Source: Pseudomonadota bacterium (lineage in GTDB: Bacteria > Pseudomonadota > Gammaproteobacteria > Burkholderiales > Burkholderiaceae_E). From it: DNA of 64,000 nucleotides. The notes under the pieces are model-generated. The model was not told where the DNA came from and did not search any database. It saw only the letters and a program-made list of their open reading frames with translations. Made by a program: the position numbers and the translations under genes. The stretch is taken from the NCBI GenBank assembly GCA_023389055.1, contig JAEWFA010000053.1, forward strand, positions 1 through 64,000. Direction: 5' to 3'. Below, in pieces: positions 16,528-25,205 of this stretch. How positions within the stretch are numbered: the first letter of the stretch is position 1; the number at the start of each line of letters is the position of its first letter.

Positions 16528-19332
16528 ATGAGCAGCGTGATCGAGACGTCAGGCATCGCGTCGAACGAAGGCGCCGCGATCGACTTCGAACTCGACGGTC
16601 GCCTCGTCGATGCTCGCGCCGGCGAGACGATCTACGAAGCCGCGCGCCGCCACGGGACGACGATTCCGACGCTGTGCCGCAACGAAGGCTACCGGCCCGA
16701 CGGCAACTGTCGCGCATGCGTCGTGGAGATCGACGGCGAACGCGTGCTCGCCGCGTCGTGCTGCCGCATGCCGAGGCAGGGCATGAAGGTGCGCAGCACG
16801 AGCGAGCGCGCGCGCGCCGCGCAGCGCATGGTCGTCGAGCTGCTGCTGGCCGATGCGCCGCCCGAGCCGCGCCGCGACGACTCCGAACTCGGGCACTGGG
16901 CGCGCGAACTCGGCGTGTCGCGCTCGCGCTTCGCCGCGCGCCGGCAACCGCTACCGGACTTCAGCCATCCCGCCATCGCGGTGCAGCTCGATGCGTGCAT
17001 CCAGTGCACGCGCTGCGTTCGCGCGTGTCGAGAGGAGCAGGTCAACGACGTCATCGGCTATGCAGGCCGCGGCGATGCCTCGCGCATCGTCTTCGACTTC
17101 GGCGATCCGATGGGCGCCTCCACCTGCGTGGGCTGCGGCGAATGCGTGCAGGCCTGCCCGACGGGCGCGCTGATGCCGCGACTGCTCGGCGACGTCGCGG
17201 CGCCGGAGCGTCCTGGCGACGTCGCGACGCGCGCGGCCGAACGACGCGTCGAGTCGCTGTGCCCGTTCTGCGGCGTCGGTTGCCAGCTCACGTATTACGT
17301 CTCGGGCAACCGCATTCGCTACGTCGAGGGCCGCAACGGGCCGGCGAATCACGGCCGCCTGTGCGTGAAGGGGCGCTTCGGTTTCGATTACGCGGCGAGC
17401 CGCGAAAGGCTCGACATCCCGCTCGTGCGGCGCGAGGGCGCAGCGAAGGATCCGGTCTTCGGCCGCGTGCCGGCCGACTGGCGCGACCAGTTCCGCGAAG
17501 CGACGTGGGACGAGGCGCTGTCGATTGCCGCCGGCGGCCTCGCGCGCATTCGCGACACGCTGGGCCCCGGCGCGCTCGCGGGTTTCGGCTCGGCCAAGGG
17601 CAGCAACGAGGAGGCGTACCTGTTCCAGAAGCTCGTGCGCATCGGCTTCGGAACGAACAACGTCGATCACTGCACGCGACTGTGCCACGCATCGTCGGTG
17701 GCCGCGCTGCTCGAGGGCATCGGCTCGGGCGCGGTGTCGAACCCGGTGTCGGACGTGCTGAAGGCCGACTTCGTGCTCGTCATCGGGTCGAATCCCACCG
17801 TGAACCATCCGGTCGCCGCCACCTGGATCAAGAACGCCGCGCGGCGCGGAACGACGCTCGTCGTCGCGGACCCCAGGCGCAACGACCTCGCGCGCCATGC
17901 ATCGACGGTGCTGCAGTTCACGCCCGGCGCCGACGTCGCGCTGCTCGACGCGATGCTGCACGCGATCGTCTACGGCGGCTTCGTCGACCGCGGGTTCATC
18001 GCGACGCGCACCACCGATTTCGAGGTGCTGCGCGAGCACCTGGCGCCGTACAGCCCCGAGCGCATGGCGCCGGTCTGCGGCATCGACGCAGCGACGATCC
18101 GCGCCGTTGCGCAACAATACGCGACGAGCCGCGCGTCGATGATCCTCTGGGGCATGGGCGTCTCGCAGCACGTGCACGGCACCGACAACGCGCGCTGCCT
18201 GATTGCTCTGGCGTTGTGTACCGGGCAGATCGGCCGTCCCGGCGCGGGCCTGCATCCGTTGCGCGGGCAGAACAACGTGCAGGGCGCCTCCGACGTCGGC
18301 CTGATTCCGATGATGCTGCCCGATTACGGCCGCGTCGACGACGAGCGCGTCGCCGGGCGAATCGAACGCTTGTGGGGCGCGCGCATCGATCGCCGCCCGG
18401 GGCTGACGGTGGTCGAGATCCTGAAGGCCGCCGCCGAGCGACGCATCCGCGGGCTGTACGTGATGGGCGAGAACCCCGCGATGTCCGACCCTGACGTGCG
18501 CCATGCGCGCGAGGCACTCGCCGCGCTCGATCTGCTCGTCGTGCAGGACATCTTCCCCACCGAGACGGCCTGGCTCGCGGACGTGATCCTGCCGGCCTCG
18601 GCGTTTCCCGAGAAGACCGGCACTTTCACGAACACCGATCGGATGGTGCAACTCGCGCGCAAGGCGATCGATCCGCCCGGGCAGGCACGGGCGGACCTCG
18701 ACATCCTGGTCGCGATGGCGCGCGGCCTGGGGCTCGATTGGAACTACGCGCATCCGCGCGCAGTCTTCGAGGAGATGCGCGAGTCGATGGACTCGATCCG
18801 CGGCATCGATTGGGAGCGACTCGAGCGCGATGGCAGCGTCACTTATCCGTGCACGAGCGCCGACGATCCGGGCCAGCCGGTCGTGTTTCGCGAGCGCTTC
18901 CCGACCCCCAGCGGTCGCGGCCGTTTCGTTCCTGCCTCTCTCGGCGCGCCGGCCGAAACGCCCGACGCCGACTATCCGTTCGTGCTGACGACCGGTCGGC
19001 AACTGGAGCACTGGCACACCGGCGCGATGACGCGTCGGGCGCAGGCGCTCGATGCGATCGAGCCCGAGGCGACGGCGTCGATGCACCCCGCCGACCTCGC
19101 CCGCTTGGGTCTGCAGCCGGGCATGCGGGTGCGCATCGCGTCGCGCCGCGGCGAGATCTCGCTGTTCGCGCGCGAGGACGACGGCGTTGCGCCCGGCTGC
19201 GTATTCGTGCCGTTCGCGTACGCGGAGGCGGCAGCGAACGTGCTCACGCATCCGCAACTCGATCCTTTCGGCAAGATTCCCGGCTTCAAGTACTGCGCGG
19301 TGTCGATCGAGCGCGAGGGCGAATCGGCGTAG
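16528..19332 (+). CDS. Formate dehydrogenase alpha subunit (Mo/W-bis-MGD, Cys-type)
   Basis: The 934-residue catalytic subunit oxidises formate to CO2. It starts with a [2Fe-2S] ferredoxin-like domain (CRNEGYRPDGNCRACVVE), then two [4Fe-4S] ferredoxin motifs (CIQCTRCVRACREEQ, CVGCGECVQACPTGA) and the proximal [4Fe-4S] motif CPFCGVGCQL of the molybdopterin domain. The active-site metal ligand is Cys386 in TRLCHASSVA, where selenoenzymes have Sec, with the conserved His387. Mo or W cannot be told from the sequence. The C-terminal molybdopterin-binding domain ends normally. No fdhD or fdsCD chaperone gene lies next to it. In frame behind the stop codon is a cytochrome oxidase relic. Confidence 0.94.
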   Translation: MSSVIETSGIASNEGAAIDFELDGRLVDARAGETIYEAARRHGTTIPTLCRNEGYRPDGNCRACVVEIDGERVLAASCCRMPRQGMKVRSTSERARAAQRMVVELLLADAPPEPRRDDSELGHWARELGVSRSRFAARRQPLPDFSHPAIAVQLDACIQCTRCVRACREEQVNDVIGYAGRGDASRIVFDFGDPMGASTCVGCGECVQACPTGALMPRLLGDVAAPERPGDVATRAAERRVESLCPFCGVGCQLTYYVSGNRIRYVEGRNGPANHGRLCVKGRFGFDYAASRERLDIPLVRREGAAKDPVFGRVPADWRDQFREATWDEALSIAAGGLARIRDTLGPGALAGFGSAKGSNEEAYLFQKLVRIGFGTNNVDHCTRLCHASSVAALLEGIGSGAVSNPVSDVLKADFVLVIGSNPTVNHPVAATWIKNAARRGTTLVVADPRRNDLARHASTVLQFTPGADVALLDAMLHAIVYGGFVDRGFIATRTTDFEVLREHLAPYSPERMAPVCGIDAATIRAVAQQYATSRASMILWGMGVSQHVHGTDNARCLIALALCTGQIGRPGAGLHPLRGQNNVQGASDVGLIPMMLPDYGRVDDERVAGRIERLWGARIDRRPGLTVVEILKAAAERRIRGLYVMGENPAMSDPDVRHAREALAALDLLVVQDIFPTETAWLADVILPASAFPEKTGTFTNTDRMVQLARKAIDPPGQARADLDILVAMARGLGLDWNYAHPRAVFEEMRESMDSIRGIDWERLERDGSVTYPCTSADDPGQPVVFRERFPTPSGRGRFVPASLGAPAETPDADYPFVLTTGRQLEHWHTGAMTRRAQALDAIEPEATASMHPADLARLGLQPGMRVRIASRRGEISLFAREDDGVAPGCVFVPFAYAEAAANVLTHPQLDPFGKIPGFKYCAVSIEREGESA

Positions 19333-19440
19333 CGCTTCGAAGGAAGCGCGCCGCGCATCGACGTGGCGGCGCTCTACTGGCACTTCGTCGACGTCGTCTC
19401 GATCCTGCTGTATCCGCTGCGGCACCTGCCGAGCGGCGGC
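19333..19440 (+). pseudogene. Relic of the 3' end of a cytochrome c oxidase subunit III gene
   Basis: Immediately after the formate dehydrogenase stop, in the same frame, the sequence reads RIDVAALYWHFVDVV and continues SILLYPLRHLPSGG. The segment ALYWHFVDVVW is a hallmark of the last membrane helix of cytochrome oxidase subunit III; here the usual Trp after DVV is Ser. The frame has no upstream start of its own and the rest of the gene is missing, so this is a remnant of about 36 codons, probably left by a rearrangement. It could instead be expressed only by stop-codon read-through, which is unlikely. No other oxidase gene is in the window. Confidence 0.65.
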
Positions 19441-19496
19441 ATCACGCCGACGGCTCCAGTATCCTTGCCTGTCTGCCCGCCCTTCGTAGTTGTTCC

Positions 19497-20777
19497 ATGC
19501 CCAGCAACGCTTCCGAATTCGCCCGCGCCACCCAGGTCCTCGTGGGCGGCGTGAACTCCGCCGTGCGCGCGTTCCGCGCGGTCGGCGGCACGCCTCGTTT
19601 CATCGACCGCGCCGAAGGCGCCTATCTGTGGGACGTCGAGGGCAAGCGTTACATCGACTATCTCGGCTCGTGGGGACCGATGATCGCCGGCCACGCGCAT
19701 CCGCACGTTCTCGAGGCGGTCGAGCGCGCCGCGCGCCGCGGCCTTTCGTTCGGAGCGCCGAACGTGCTCGAGACCGAGCTTGCCGAGCGCATCTGCACGC
19801 TGTTCCCGCAGATCGAGCGCGTGCGCTTCACGAGCTCGGGAACCGAGTCGACGATGTCGGCGCTGCGCCTGGCGCGCGGCTACACCGGGCGCGACGCGAT
19901 CCTCAAATTCGAGGGCTGCTATCACGGCACCGGCGACAGCCTGCTCGTGAAGGCCGGCTCCGGGGCGCTCGCGTTCGGCACGCCGAGCTCCGCGGGCGTG
20001 CCCGACAGCGTCGCGCGGCATACGCTGGTTGCCGATTACAACGACGTCGACAGCGTTGCCGAGCTGTTCGGCAAGCATTCGAACGCGATCGCCTGCGTCA
20101 TCGTCGAGCCGATCGCCGGCAACATGAATCTCGTGATGCCGCAGCCCGGCTTCCTCGAAGCGCTGCGCAAGCTGTGCGACGAGAACGGCGCGTTGCTGGT
20201 CTTCGACGAGGTGATGAGCGGCTTTCGCGTGGCGCACGGCGGCGCGCAGCAGCGCTGCGGCGTCGTGCCCGACCTCGTCACCTTCGGCAAGGTGATCGGC
20301 GGCGGCATGCCGGTGGGCGCAATCGGCGGTCCGGCGCGCATTCTCGAGCGCTTCTCGCCGATGGGTCCCGTCTACCAGGCCGGAACGCTGTCGGGAAATC
20401 CGATCGCGATGGCGGCCGGACTCGCCACGCTCGACCTCGTCGCGCAACCGGGCTTCTACGAGCGGCTCGAAGCGCTCGGAGACCGGCTCGTCGTCGGACT
20501 GAACCAGGTCGCGCGCGAGGCGGGCGCGGCGCTCAGCGCGCAGCACGTCGGTGCGCTTGCCGGGCTGTACCTGCTGCCGTCGCCGCCTGCCGACTTCGCG
20601 CAGGCGCAGACCCAGGACGTCGAGCGCTTCAAGCGCTTCTTCCACGCGATGCTCGGCGAGGGCGTGTACCTGCCACCGTCGCCGGTCGAGGCCTTCTTCT
20701 TCTCCAGCGCGCACACCGACGCCGACGTCGACGCGACGATCGCGGCAGCCCGTCGTTCGCTGGCCGCGAGCGCCTGA
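19497..20777 (+). CDS. hemL: Glutamate-1-semialdehyde 2,1-aminomutase
   Basis: HemL is the PLP enzyme that converts glutamate-1-semialdehyde to 5-aminolevulinate in the C5 tetrapyrrole pathway. The 426 residues match the family. It starts MPSNASEFARATQVLVGGVN, with YIDYLGSWGPMIAGHAHP, the PLP-binding region LLVFDEVMSGFRVA, the Schiff-base Lys in PDLVTFGKVIGGGMPVGA, and YQAGTLSGNPIAMAAGLATL. The frame is open far upstream inside the formate dehydrogenase region, but the ATG at 19497 matches the family N-terminus. The MFS gene starts 3 bp after the stop. Confidence 0.97.
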   Translation: MPSNASEFARATQVLVGGVNSAVRAFRAVGGTPRFIDRAEGAYLWDVEGKRYIDYLGSWGPMIAGHAHPHVLEAVERAARRGLSFGAPNVLETELAERICTLFPQIERVRFTSSGTESTMSALRLARGYTGRDAILKFEGCYHGTGDSLLVKAGSGALAFGTPSSAGVPDSVARHTLVADYNDVDSVAELFGKHSNAIACVIVEPIAGNMNLVMPQPGFLEALRKLCDENGALLVFDEVMSGFRVAHGGAQQRCGVVPDLVTFGKVIGGGMPVGAIGGPARILERFSPMGPVYQAGTLSGNPIAMAAGLATLDLVAQPGFYERLEALGDRLVVGLNQVAREAGAALSAQHVGALAGLYLLPSPPADFAQAQTQDVERFKRFFHAMLGEGVYLPPSPVEAFFFSSAHTDADVDATIAAARRSLAASA

Positions 20778-20779
20778 TC

Positions 20780-22003
20780 GTGACGACGCGCTCCGACTCC
20801 CGCTCGTCGTACCTCGCAGTCCTGTTCTTCGGCTGCGCGATCCTCGTCGTCTCCACCGGCGTTCGCTCGTCGTTCGGCCTGTTCCTGCCGGAGATGACGC
20901 AGGCGCGCGGTTGGTCGCGCGAGACCTTCTCGCTGGCGATCGCGCTGCAGAACCTGATGTGGGGATTGGGCGGATCGTTCCTCGGCGCGATGGCCGACAA
21001 GTACGGATCGATGCGCACGCTGTTGCTCGGCGGCGTGCTCTACGTCGTCGGCTTTCTCGGCATGGCATGGGCCGACAGCGGCACCGGGCTGTCGCTTTCG
21101 GCGGGCGTCGTGATGGGCGTGGCCATCGGCGGAACGAGCTTCGGCATCGTGCTCGCCGTGCTCGGGCGCGTCGTTCCCGCCGACAAGCGCAGCCTCGCCT
21201 TCGGCGTCGGCGTGGCGGCGGGCTCGTTCGGCCAGTTCCTGTTCCTGCCGCTCGCCGGGCAGTTGATCCTGCGCATCGGATGGCAGGATGCGCTGCTCGC
21301 GCACGCGGCGATTGCCGCGCTCATCGTGGTGCTCGCGCTCGGCGTGCGCGACCACGAGCATGCGCACGCCGCGCGCGCCGAGATCCGTCTCGGCCAGGCG
21401 CTGCGCGGCGCGATCGGCGATCGCAATTTCCACCTGCTGTTCTGGGGCTACTTCGTCTGCGGACTGCAGGTCGTCTTCATCGCGCTGCACCTGCCGTCAT
21501 ACCTGCTCGACAAGGGGATGAGCGTGAACGTCGGCGCCAATGCGGTCGCGCTGATCGGACTGTTCAACGTCATCGGCTCGCTCGCCTCGGGCGCTCTCGG
21601 CCAGCGCTACCCGAAGAAATGGCTGCTCGCAGCGATCTACGTCGTGCGCTCGATCGTCATCGGCCTGTTCCTGCTCGCGCCGCTCACGGTCGCGTCGGTC
21701 TACCTGTTCAGCGCGGCGATGGGCGTGCTGTGGCTGTCGACGGTGCCGCTGACCAATGCGCTCGTCGGGCAGCGCTGGGGCGTGCACGTGCTCGGGCTGC
21801 TCGGCGGCGTCGTCTTCTTTGGCCACCAGATCGGCAGTTTTCTCGGCGCCTGGCTCGGCGGCGTGTTCTTCGACCGCTTCGGCAACTACGACTATGCGTG
21901 GGCGATGATCATCGCCTTCGGCCTGTTCGCCGCGGTGATGCATGCGCCGATCGACCAGCGGCCGGTAGGTGCGTCGCCCGCTCGTGCGCCGGCCGCCGCC
22001 TGA
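20780..22003 (+). CDS. MFS transporter, substrate unknown
   Basis: The 407-residue membrane protein has about 12 hydrophobic segments. It begins SYLAVLFFGCAILVVSTGVR and has the loop SFLGAMADKYGSMRTLLLGG, an MFS motif A variant (G-x-x-x-D-x-x-G-x-R). It resembles oxalate/formate-antiporter-like and monocarboxylate-type MFS carriers (VRSSFGLFLPEMTQARGWSR). Substrate cannot be assigned, although a formate dehydrogenase lies upstream. The GTG start lies 3 bp after the hemL stop, so the two are probably co-transcribed. It ends in a convergent gap of paired palindromes facing the thiolase gene. Confidence 0.85.
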   Translation: MTTRSDSRSSYLAVLFFGCAILVVSTGVRSSFGLFLPEMTQARGWSRETFSLAIALQNLMWGLGGSFLGAMADKYGSMRTLLLGGVLYVVGFLGMAWADSGTGLSLSAGVVMGVAIGGTSFGIVLAVLGRVVPADKRSLAFGVGVAAGSFGQFLFLPLAGQLILRIGWQDALLAHAAIAALIVVLALGVRDHEHAHAARAEIRLGQALRGAIGDRNFHLLFWGYFVCGLQVVFIALHLPSYLLDKGMSVNVGANAVALIGLFNVIGSLASGALGQRYPKKWLLAAIYVVRSIVIGLFLLAPLTVASVYLFSAAMGVLWLSTVPLTNALVGQRWGVHVLGLLGGVVFFGHQIGSFLGAWLGGVFFDRFGNYDYAWAMIIAFGLFAAVMHAPIDQRPVGASPARAPAAA

Positions 22004-22046
22004 AAGTCCTCGCCTTCTAGCCGCATCGGCTCACGGCCGCCCCCCG

Positions 22047-22114
22047 CTCGCGCAGCGAGTTCGGCCGCGCAGCCGGCGATGCGAGCATCGCAGCGAACCC
22101 CCGCGGAGCGGGGG
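22047..22114. repeat. Three successive palindromes in a convergent intergenic gap
   Basis: Three hairpins lie between the convergent MFS and thiolase genes: CTCGC-GCA-GCGAG (22047-22059), GCGATGC-GA-GCATCGC (22076-22091) and CCCCCGC-GGA-GCGGGGG (22098-22114). None has a T-tract, so they are not classical terminators. Their layout resembles extragenic palindromic repeats and could stop transcription or protect RNA ends from both sides. Confidence 0.6.
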
Positions 22115-22172
22115 CTGCGCATCGGCGCGCCCGCGGCAGGCGGCCCGCGCCTTTGCCCGCACCGCCCGCAAA

Positions 22173-23369
22173 TCACACCTTCTCGAACACCGCCGCGATT
22201 CCCTGGCCCCCGCCGATGCACATCGTGACGAGCGCGTAGCGCGCGCCGGTGCGCTGCAGTTCGTACACCGCCTTCACGCTGATCAGCGCGCCGGTCGCGC
22301 CCACCGGGTGCCCGATCGAGATGCCCGAGCCGTTCGGGTTCACGCGGGCCGGGTCGAGTTCGAGGTCGCGGGTGACGGCGATCGCCTGCGCGGCGAAGGC
22401 CTCGTTGGCTTCGACGATGTCGACCTGGTCCGGGCGCAGCCCCGCGCGCTCGAGCGCCTTGCGCGAGGCCGGCACCGGTCCGATGCCCATGTACTGCGGG
22501 TCGACGCCCGCGTGCCCCCAGGCGACGAGGCGCGCGAGCGGCTTCGCTCCGCGAGATTCGGCGGTGCGTCGCTCCATCAGCACGAGCGCGGCGGCTGCGT
22601 CGTTGATTCCCGATGCGTTGGCCGCGGTCACGGTTCCGTCGTCCTTCAGGAACGCGGGGCGCAGCTTCTTCATGTCGTCGATCGTCGCGTCGTGGCGCAC
22701 GTGCTCGTCGGTGTCGAAGCGCACGACGCCCTTGCGCGTCTTCGTCTCGATCGGGACGATCTGGTCGGTGAAGCGACCCTCGCGAATCGCATTCGATGCG
22801 CGCCGGTGGCTCTCCAGCGCCAGCGCATCCTGCTCGTCGCGGCTGATGCCCCATTTCTTCGCGACGTTCTCGGCGGTGATGCCCATGTGCACGTTGGCGA
22901 ACGGGTCGTGCAGCGCGCCGAGCATCATGTCGAGCATTTTCGCGTCGCCCATGCGCGCGCCCCAACGCATCGCCGTCGACGTGTACGGGGCACGGCTCAT
23001 CACCTCGGCGCCTCCGGCGATGGCGACGTCGGCTTCGCCGAGCAGGATCGCCTGCGCCGCCGACACCACCGCCTGGAGACCCGATCCGCACAGCCGGTTC
23101 AGCGTCAGCGCCGGAACGGAATGCGCCAGCCCGCCTTCGATCGCCGCAACGCGCGCGAGATACATGTCGCGCGGCTCGGTATGAATGACGTTTCCGAACA
23201 CGACGTGGTGCACGTCCTCGGCGCCCACGCCGGCGCGTGCGGCGACCTCGCGCACGACGGTTGCGGCCAGCTGCGTCGGGGAGAAATCCTTCAGGCTGCC
23301 GCCGAAGTCGCCCACTGCGGTGCGCACGCCCGAGACGACGACGACTTCACGATTCGATGCTGCGTTCAT
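22173..23369 (-). CDS. Acetyl-CoA C-acyltransferase (thiolase II family, BktB/PhaA-like)
   Basis: This thiolase of 398 residues either condenses two acyl-CoA units (PHA precursor synthesis) or cleaves 3-ketoacyl-CoA. Both catalytic regions are intact: the nucleophilic Cys94 in LTLNRLCGSGLQAV, the His in GSGISIGHPVGATGA, and the second Cys in VTMCIGGGQGIA. Start MNAASNREVVVVSGVRTAVG fits the family. The direction of the reaction cannot be read from sequence. The intracellular PHA depolymerase and the PHA-system protein in this window make a storage role plausible. An esterase gene lies downstream on the same strand. Confidence 0.93.
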   Translation of the reverse strand: MNAASNREVVVVSGVRTAVGDFGGSLKDFSPTQLAATVVREVAARAGVGAEDVHHVVFGNVIHTEPRDMYLARVAAIEGGLAHSVPALTLNRLCGSGLQAVVSAAQAILLGEADVAIAGGAEVMSRAPYTSTAMRWGARMGDAKMLDMMLGALHDPFANVHMGITAENVAKKWGISRDEQDALALESHRRASNAIREGRFTDQIVPIETKTRKGVVRFDTDEHVRHDATIDDMKKLRPAFLKDDGTVTAANASGINDAAAALVLMERRTAESRGAKPLARLVAWGHAGVDPQYMGIGPVPASRKALERAGLRPDQVDIVEANEAFAAQAIAVTRDLELDPARVNPNGSGISIGHPVGATGALISVKAVYELQRTGARYALVTMCIGGGQGIAAVFEKV

Positions 23370-23414
23370 TTCCTTCCTTCCTTTGACGGGGTCCGGGCAC
23401 CGCCCTCGGGCGGT

Positions 23415-24095
23415 TCAATGCAGCGGACGATCGCCGCGCTTGCGCGCCTCGCGTCCGCGAAACAGCGTCTTGAGCACGCGCGCCGTGCCGACGTTGATCA
23501 TCGCCTGGCCGATCGAATGCGACTCGTCGGCGACGATGTCCAGCGTCACGTCCGATCCAGTCGCCTGCAGGCCGCGAAACGCGCGTTCGGCGTGCACCGC
23601 GGGGACGACGCTGTCGAGCTCGCCGTGCAGCAGGTGCACGGTCGCTTCGACGCGCTCGCCGGGCGCGATCGGCCGCGCCAGCTGGCCGGCGTACGAGACG
23701 ACGATCGACGCAGCCGCCGGTTGCTGGCGTGCGAGCGCCAGCGCGACCGTTGCGCCCTGCGAGAAGCCGACGACGACCGTGTCGGCCGGCGCGATCGCCG
23801 TGTCGCACTGCAGCGCCCGCAATCGATCCGACAGTTCGATCCCTGCCGCTTCGATGCGCGCCGCGCGGTCGGTGCTGATGCCCCTGCCGTCGAACCAGTC
23901 GCGTCCGGCGTTCGACGTGCACGGGCGCAGGCCCTCGACGATCGCCGCGGTGGCGCCGGGGAACTTCAACTGCCACGCGATGGCCACCGGCGCGAAGGTT
24001 TCGGGGGTCGATCCGGCGCCGTGCAGGAACACGAGCAGGCGCCGCGGCGCCTGCGCGGAGATCGGGGGCAGCTCGAGCCAGAGTTGACGTTGCAC
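23415..24095 (-). CDS. Alpha/beta-hydrolase, phospholipase/carboxylesterase family (YpfH-like)
   Basis: The 226-residue enzyme has the alpha/beta-hydrolase fold without signal peptide. The oxyanion-hole segment is LVFLHGAGSTPETF, the nucleophile elbow VVGFSQGATVALAL (Ser near residue 117), the catalytic Asp in HGELDSVVP and the His in DESHSIGQA. This group hydrolyses short acyl or thioester substrates in the cytosol. The true substrate is unknown. The thiolase gene lies on the same strand. Confidence 0.85.
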   Translation of the reverse strand: MQRQLWLELPPISAQAPRRLLVFLHGAGSTPETFAPVAIAWQLKFPGATAAIVEGLRPCTSNAGRDWFDGRGISTDRAARIEAAGIELSDRLRALQCDTAIAPADTVVVGFSQGATVALALARQQPAAASIVVSYAGQLARPIAPGERVEATVHLLHGELDSVVPAVHAERAFRGLQATGSDVTLDIVADESHSIGQAMINVGTARVLKTLFRGREARKRGDRPLH

Positions 24096-24182
24096 CTTCC
24101 GATCGTACCGCGGGCGGCGCGTTCGGCGCGCGGCAGCGAAGCGGCGACGGCCTTCCCGTCCTCGCGGCCTTTGTGTTTGCGG

Positions 24183-25205
24183 CTAGGTCGCGCCGACGAG
24201 GAACAGGCGGCCCACCCACCAGGCCGCCGCAGCCATCACCGCAGAGGCCGGAATCGTCAGGATCCACGCCCAGACGATGTTGCCGGCCAGTCCCCAGCGC
24301 ACGGCGGAGAATTTCTGTGCCGAGCCGACGCCGACGATCGCACCCGTGATCGTATGCGTGGTCGACACCGGCACCCCGAGGCTGGAGGCGAGGAACAGCG
24401 TCATCGCGCCGCCCGTCTCGGCGCAGAACCCGCCGACCGGCTTGAGCTTCGTGATCTTCTGTCCCATCGTCTTGACGATGCGCCAGCCGCCGAACAGCGT
24501 TCCGAGACCCATCGCGATGTAGCACGACACGATCACCCAGTACGGCGGATGCGTCTCGCCCGCATGGCTCACGCCGGCGGCAATGAGCAGCAGCCAGATG
24601 ATCCCCATCGTCTTCTGCGCGTCGTTGCTGCCGTGGCCGATGCTGTAGAGCGCCGACGAAACGAGCTGCAGCCTGCGGAACCAGCGATCGGTCCCGCGCG
24701 GAGTGCTGCGAAAGAACGCCCACGACACGGCGACCATCAACGCCGAGCCGAACAGGAATCCGAGCAGCGGCGAGATCACGATGAACACCGCCACCTTGCT
24801 GATCCCGCCGAACAACAGCGACCCCGTCCCCGTCTTGGCCAGCGTCGCTCCGATCAGCCCGCCGATCAGCGCGTGCGACGAACTCGACGGAATGCCGAAG
24901 AACCACGTGATGATGTTCCAGGCGATGGCTCCGCTCACCGCTCCGAAGATCACGACGTGGTCGACGACGCCCGGGTCGACGATCCCCTTGCCGATGGTTG
25001 CCGCCACGCGCAGCTCGAAGAAGAACAGCGCTACGACGTTGAAGAACGCCGCCCAGACGACCGCCTGGTAAGGCTTGAGCACGCCCGTCGAGACGATGGT
25101 CGCGATCGAGTTCGCGGCGTCGTGGAAGCCGTTCATGAAGTCGAACAGAAGCGCCAGCGCCACGAGGAACGCGAGCGTGGCGAAGCCGAACTGGAGCGTC
25201 GTCAT
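24183..25205 (-). CDS. Inorganic phosphate transporter, PiT family
   Basis: PiT proteins import metal-phosphate with protons across the inner membrane at low affinity. The 340-residue protein, short compared with E. coli PitA (about 500), has the two PiT signature repeats: DFMNGFHDAANSIATIVSTG near the N-terminus and a second copy near the C-terminus (GVPVSTTHTITGAIVGVG), plus IPSSSSHALIGGLIGATLA. About 8-10 membrane segments are visible. Its start overlaps the DUF47 gene stop by 4 bp, the widespread PiT-DUF47 pairing. The start MTTLQFGF is preferred over a longer Arg-rich extension. Confidence 0.93.
   Translation of the reverse strand: MTTLQFGFATLAFLVALALLFDFMNGFHDAANSIATIVSTGVLKPYQAVVWAAFFNVVALFFFELRVAATIGKGIVDPGVVDHVVIFGAVSGAIAWNIITWFFGIPSSSSHALIGGLIGATLAKTGTGSLLFGGISKVAVFIVISPLLGFLFGSALMVAVSWAFFRSTPRGTDRWFRRLQLVSSALYSIGHGSNDAQKTMGIIWLLLIAAGVSHAGETHPPYWVIVSCYIAMGLGTLFGGWRIVKTMGQKITKLKPVGGFCAETGGAMTLFLASSLGVPVSTTHTITGAIVGVGSAQKFSAVRWGLAGNIVWAWILTIPASAVMAAAAWWVGRLFLVGAT

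Noticed and set aside
18738..19496. N-terminal extension of hemL into the formate dehydrogenase region
   Set aside because: The upstream frame is only a shadow of the formate dehydrogenase gene; the family N-terminus matches the ATG at 19497.
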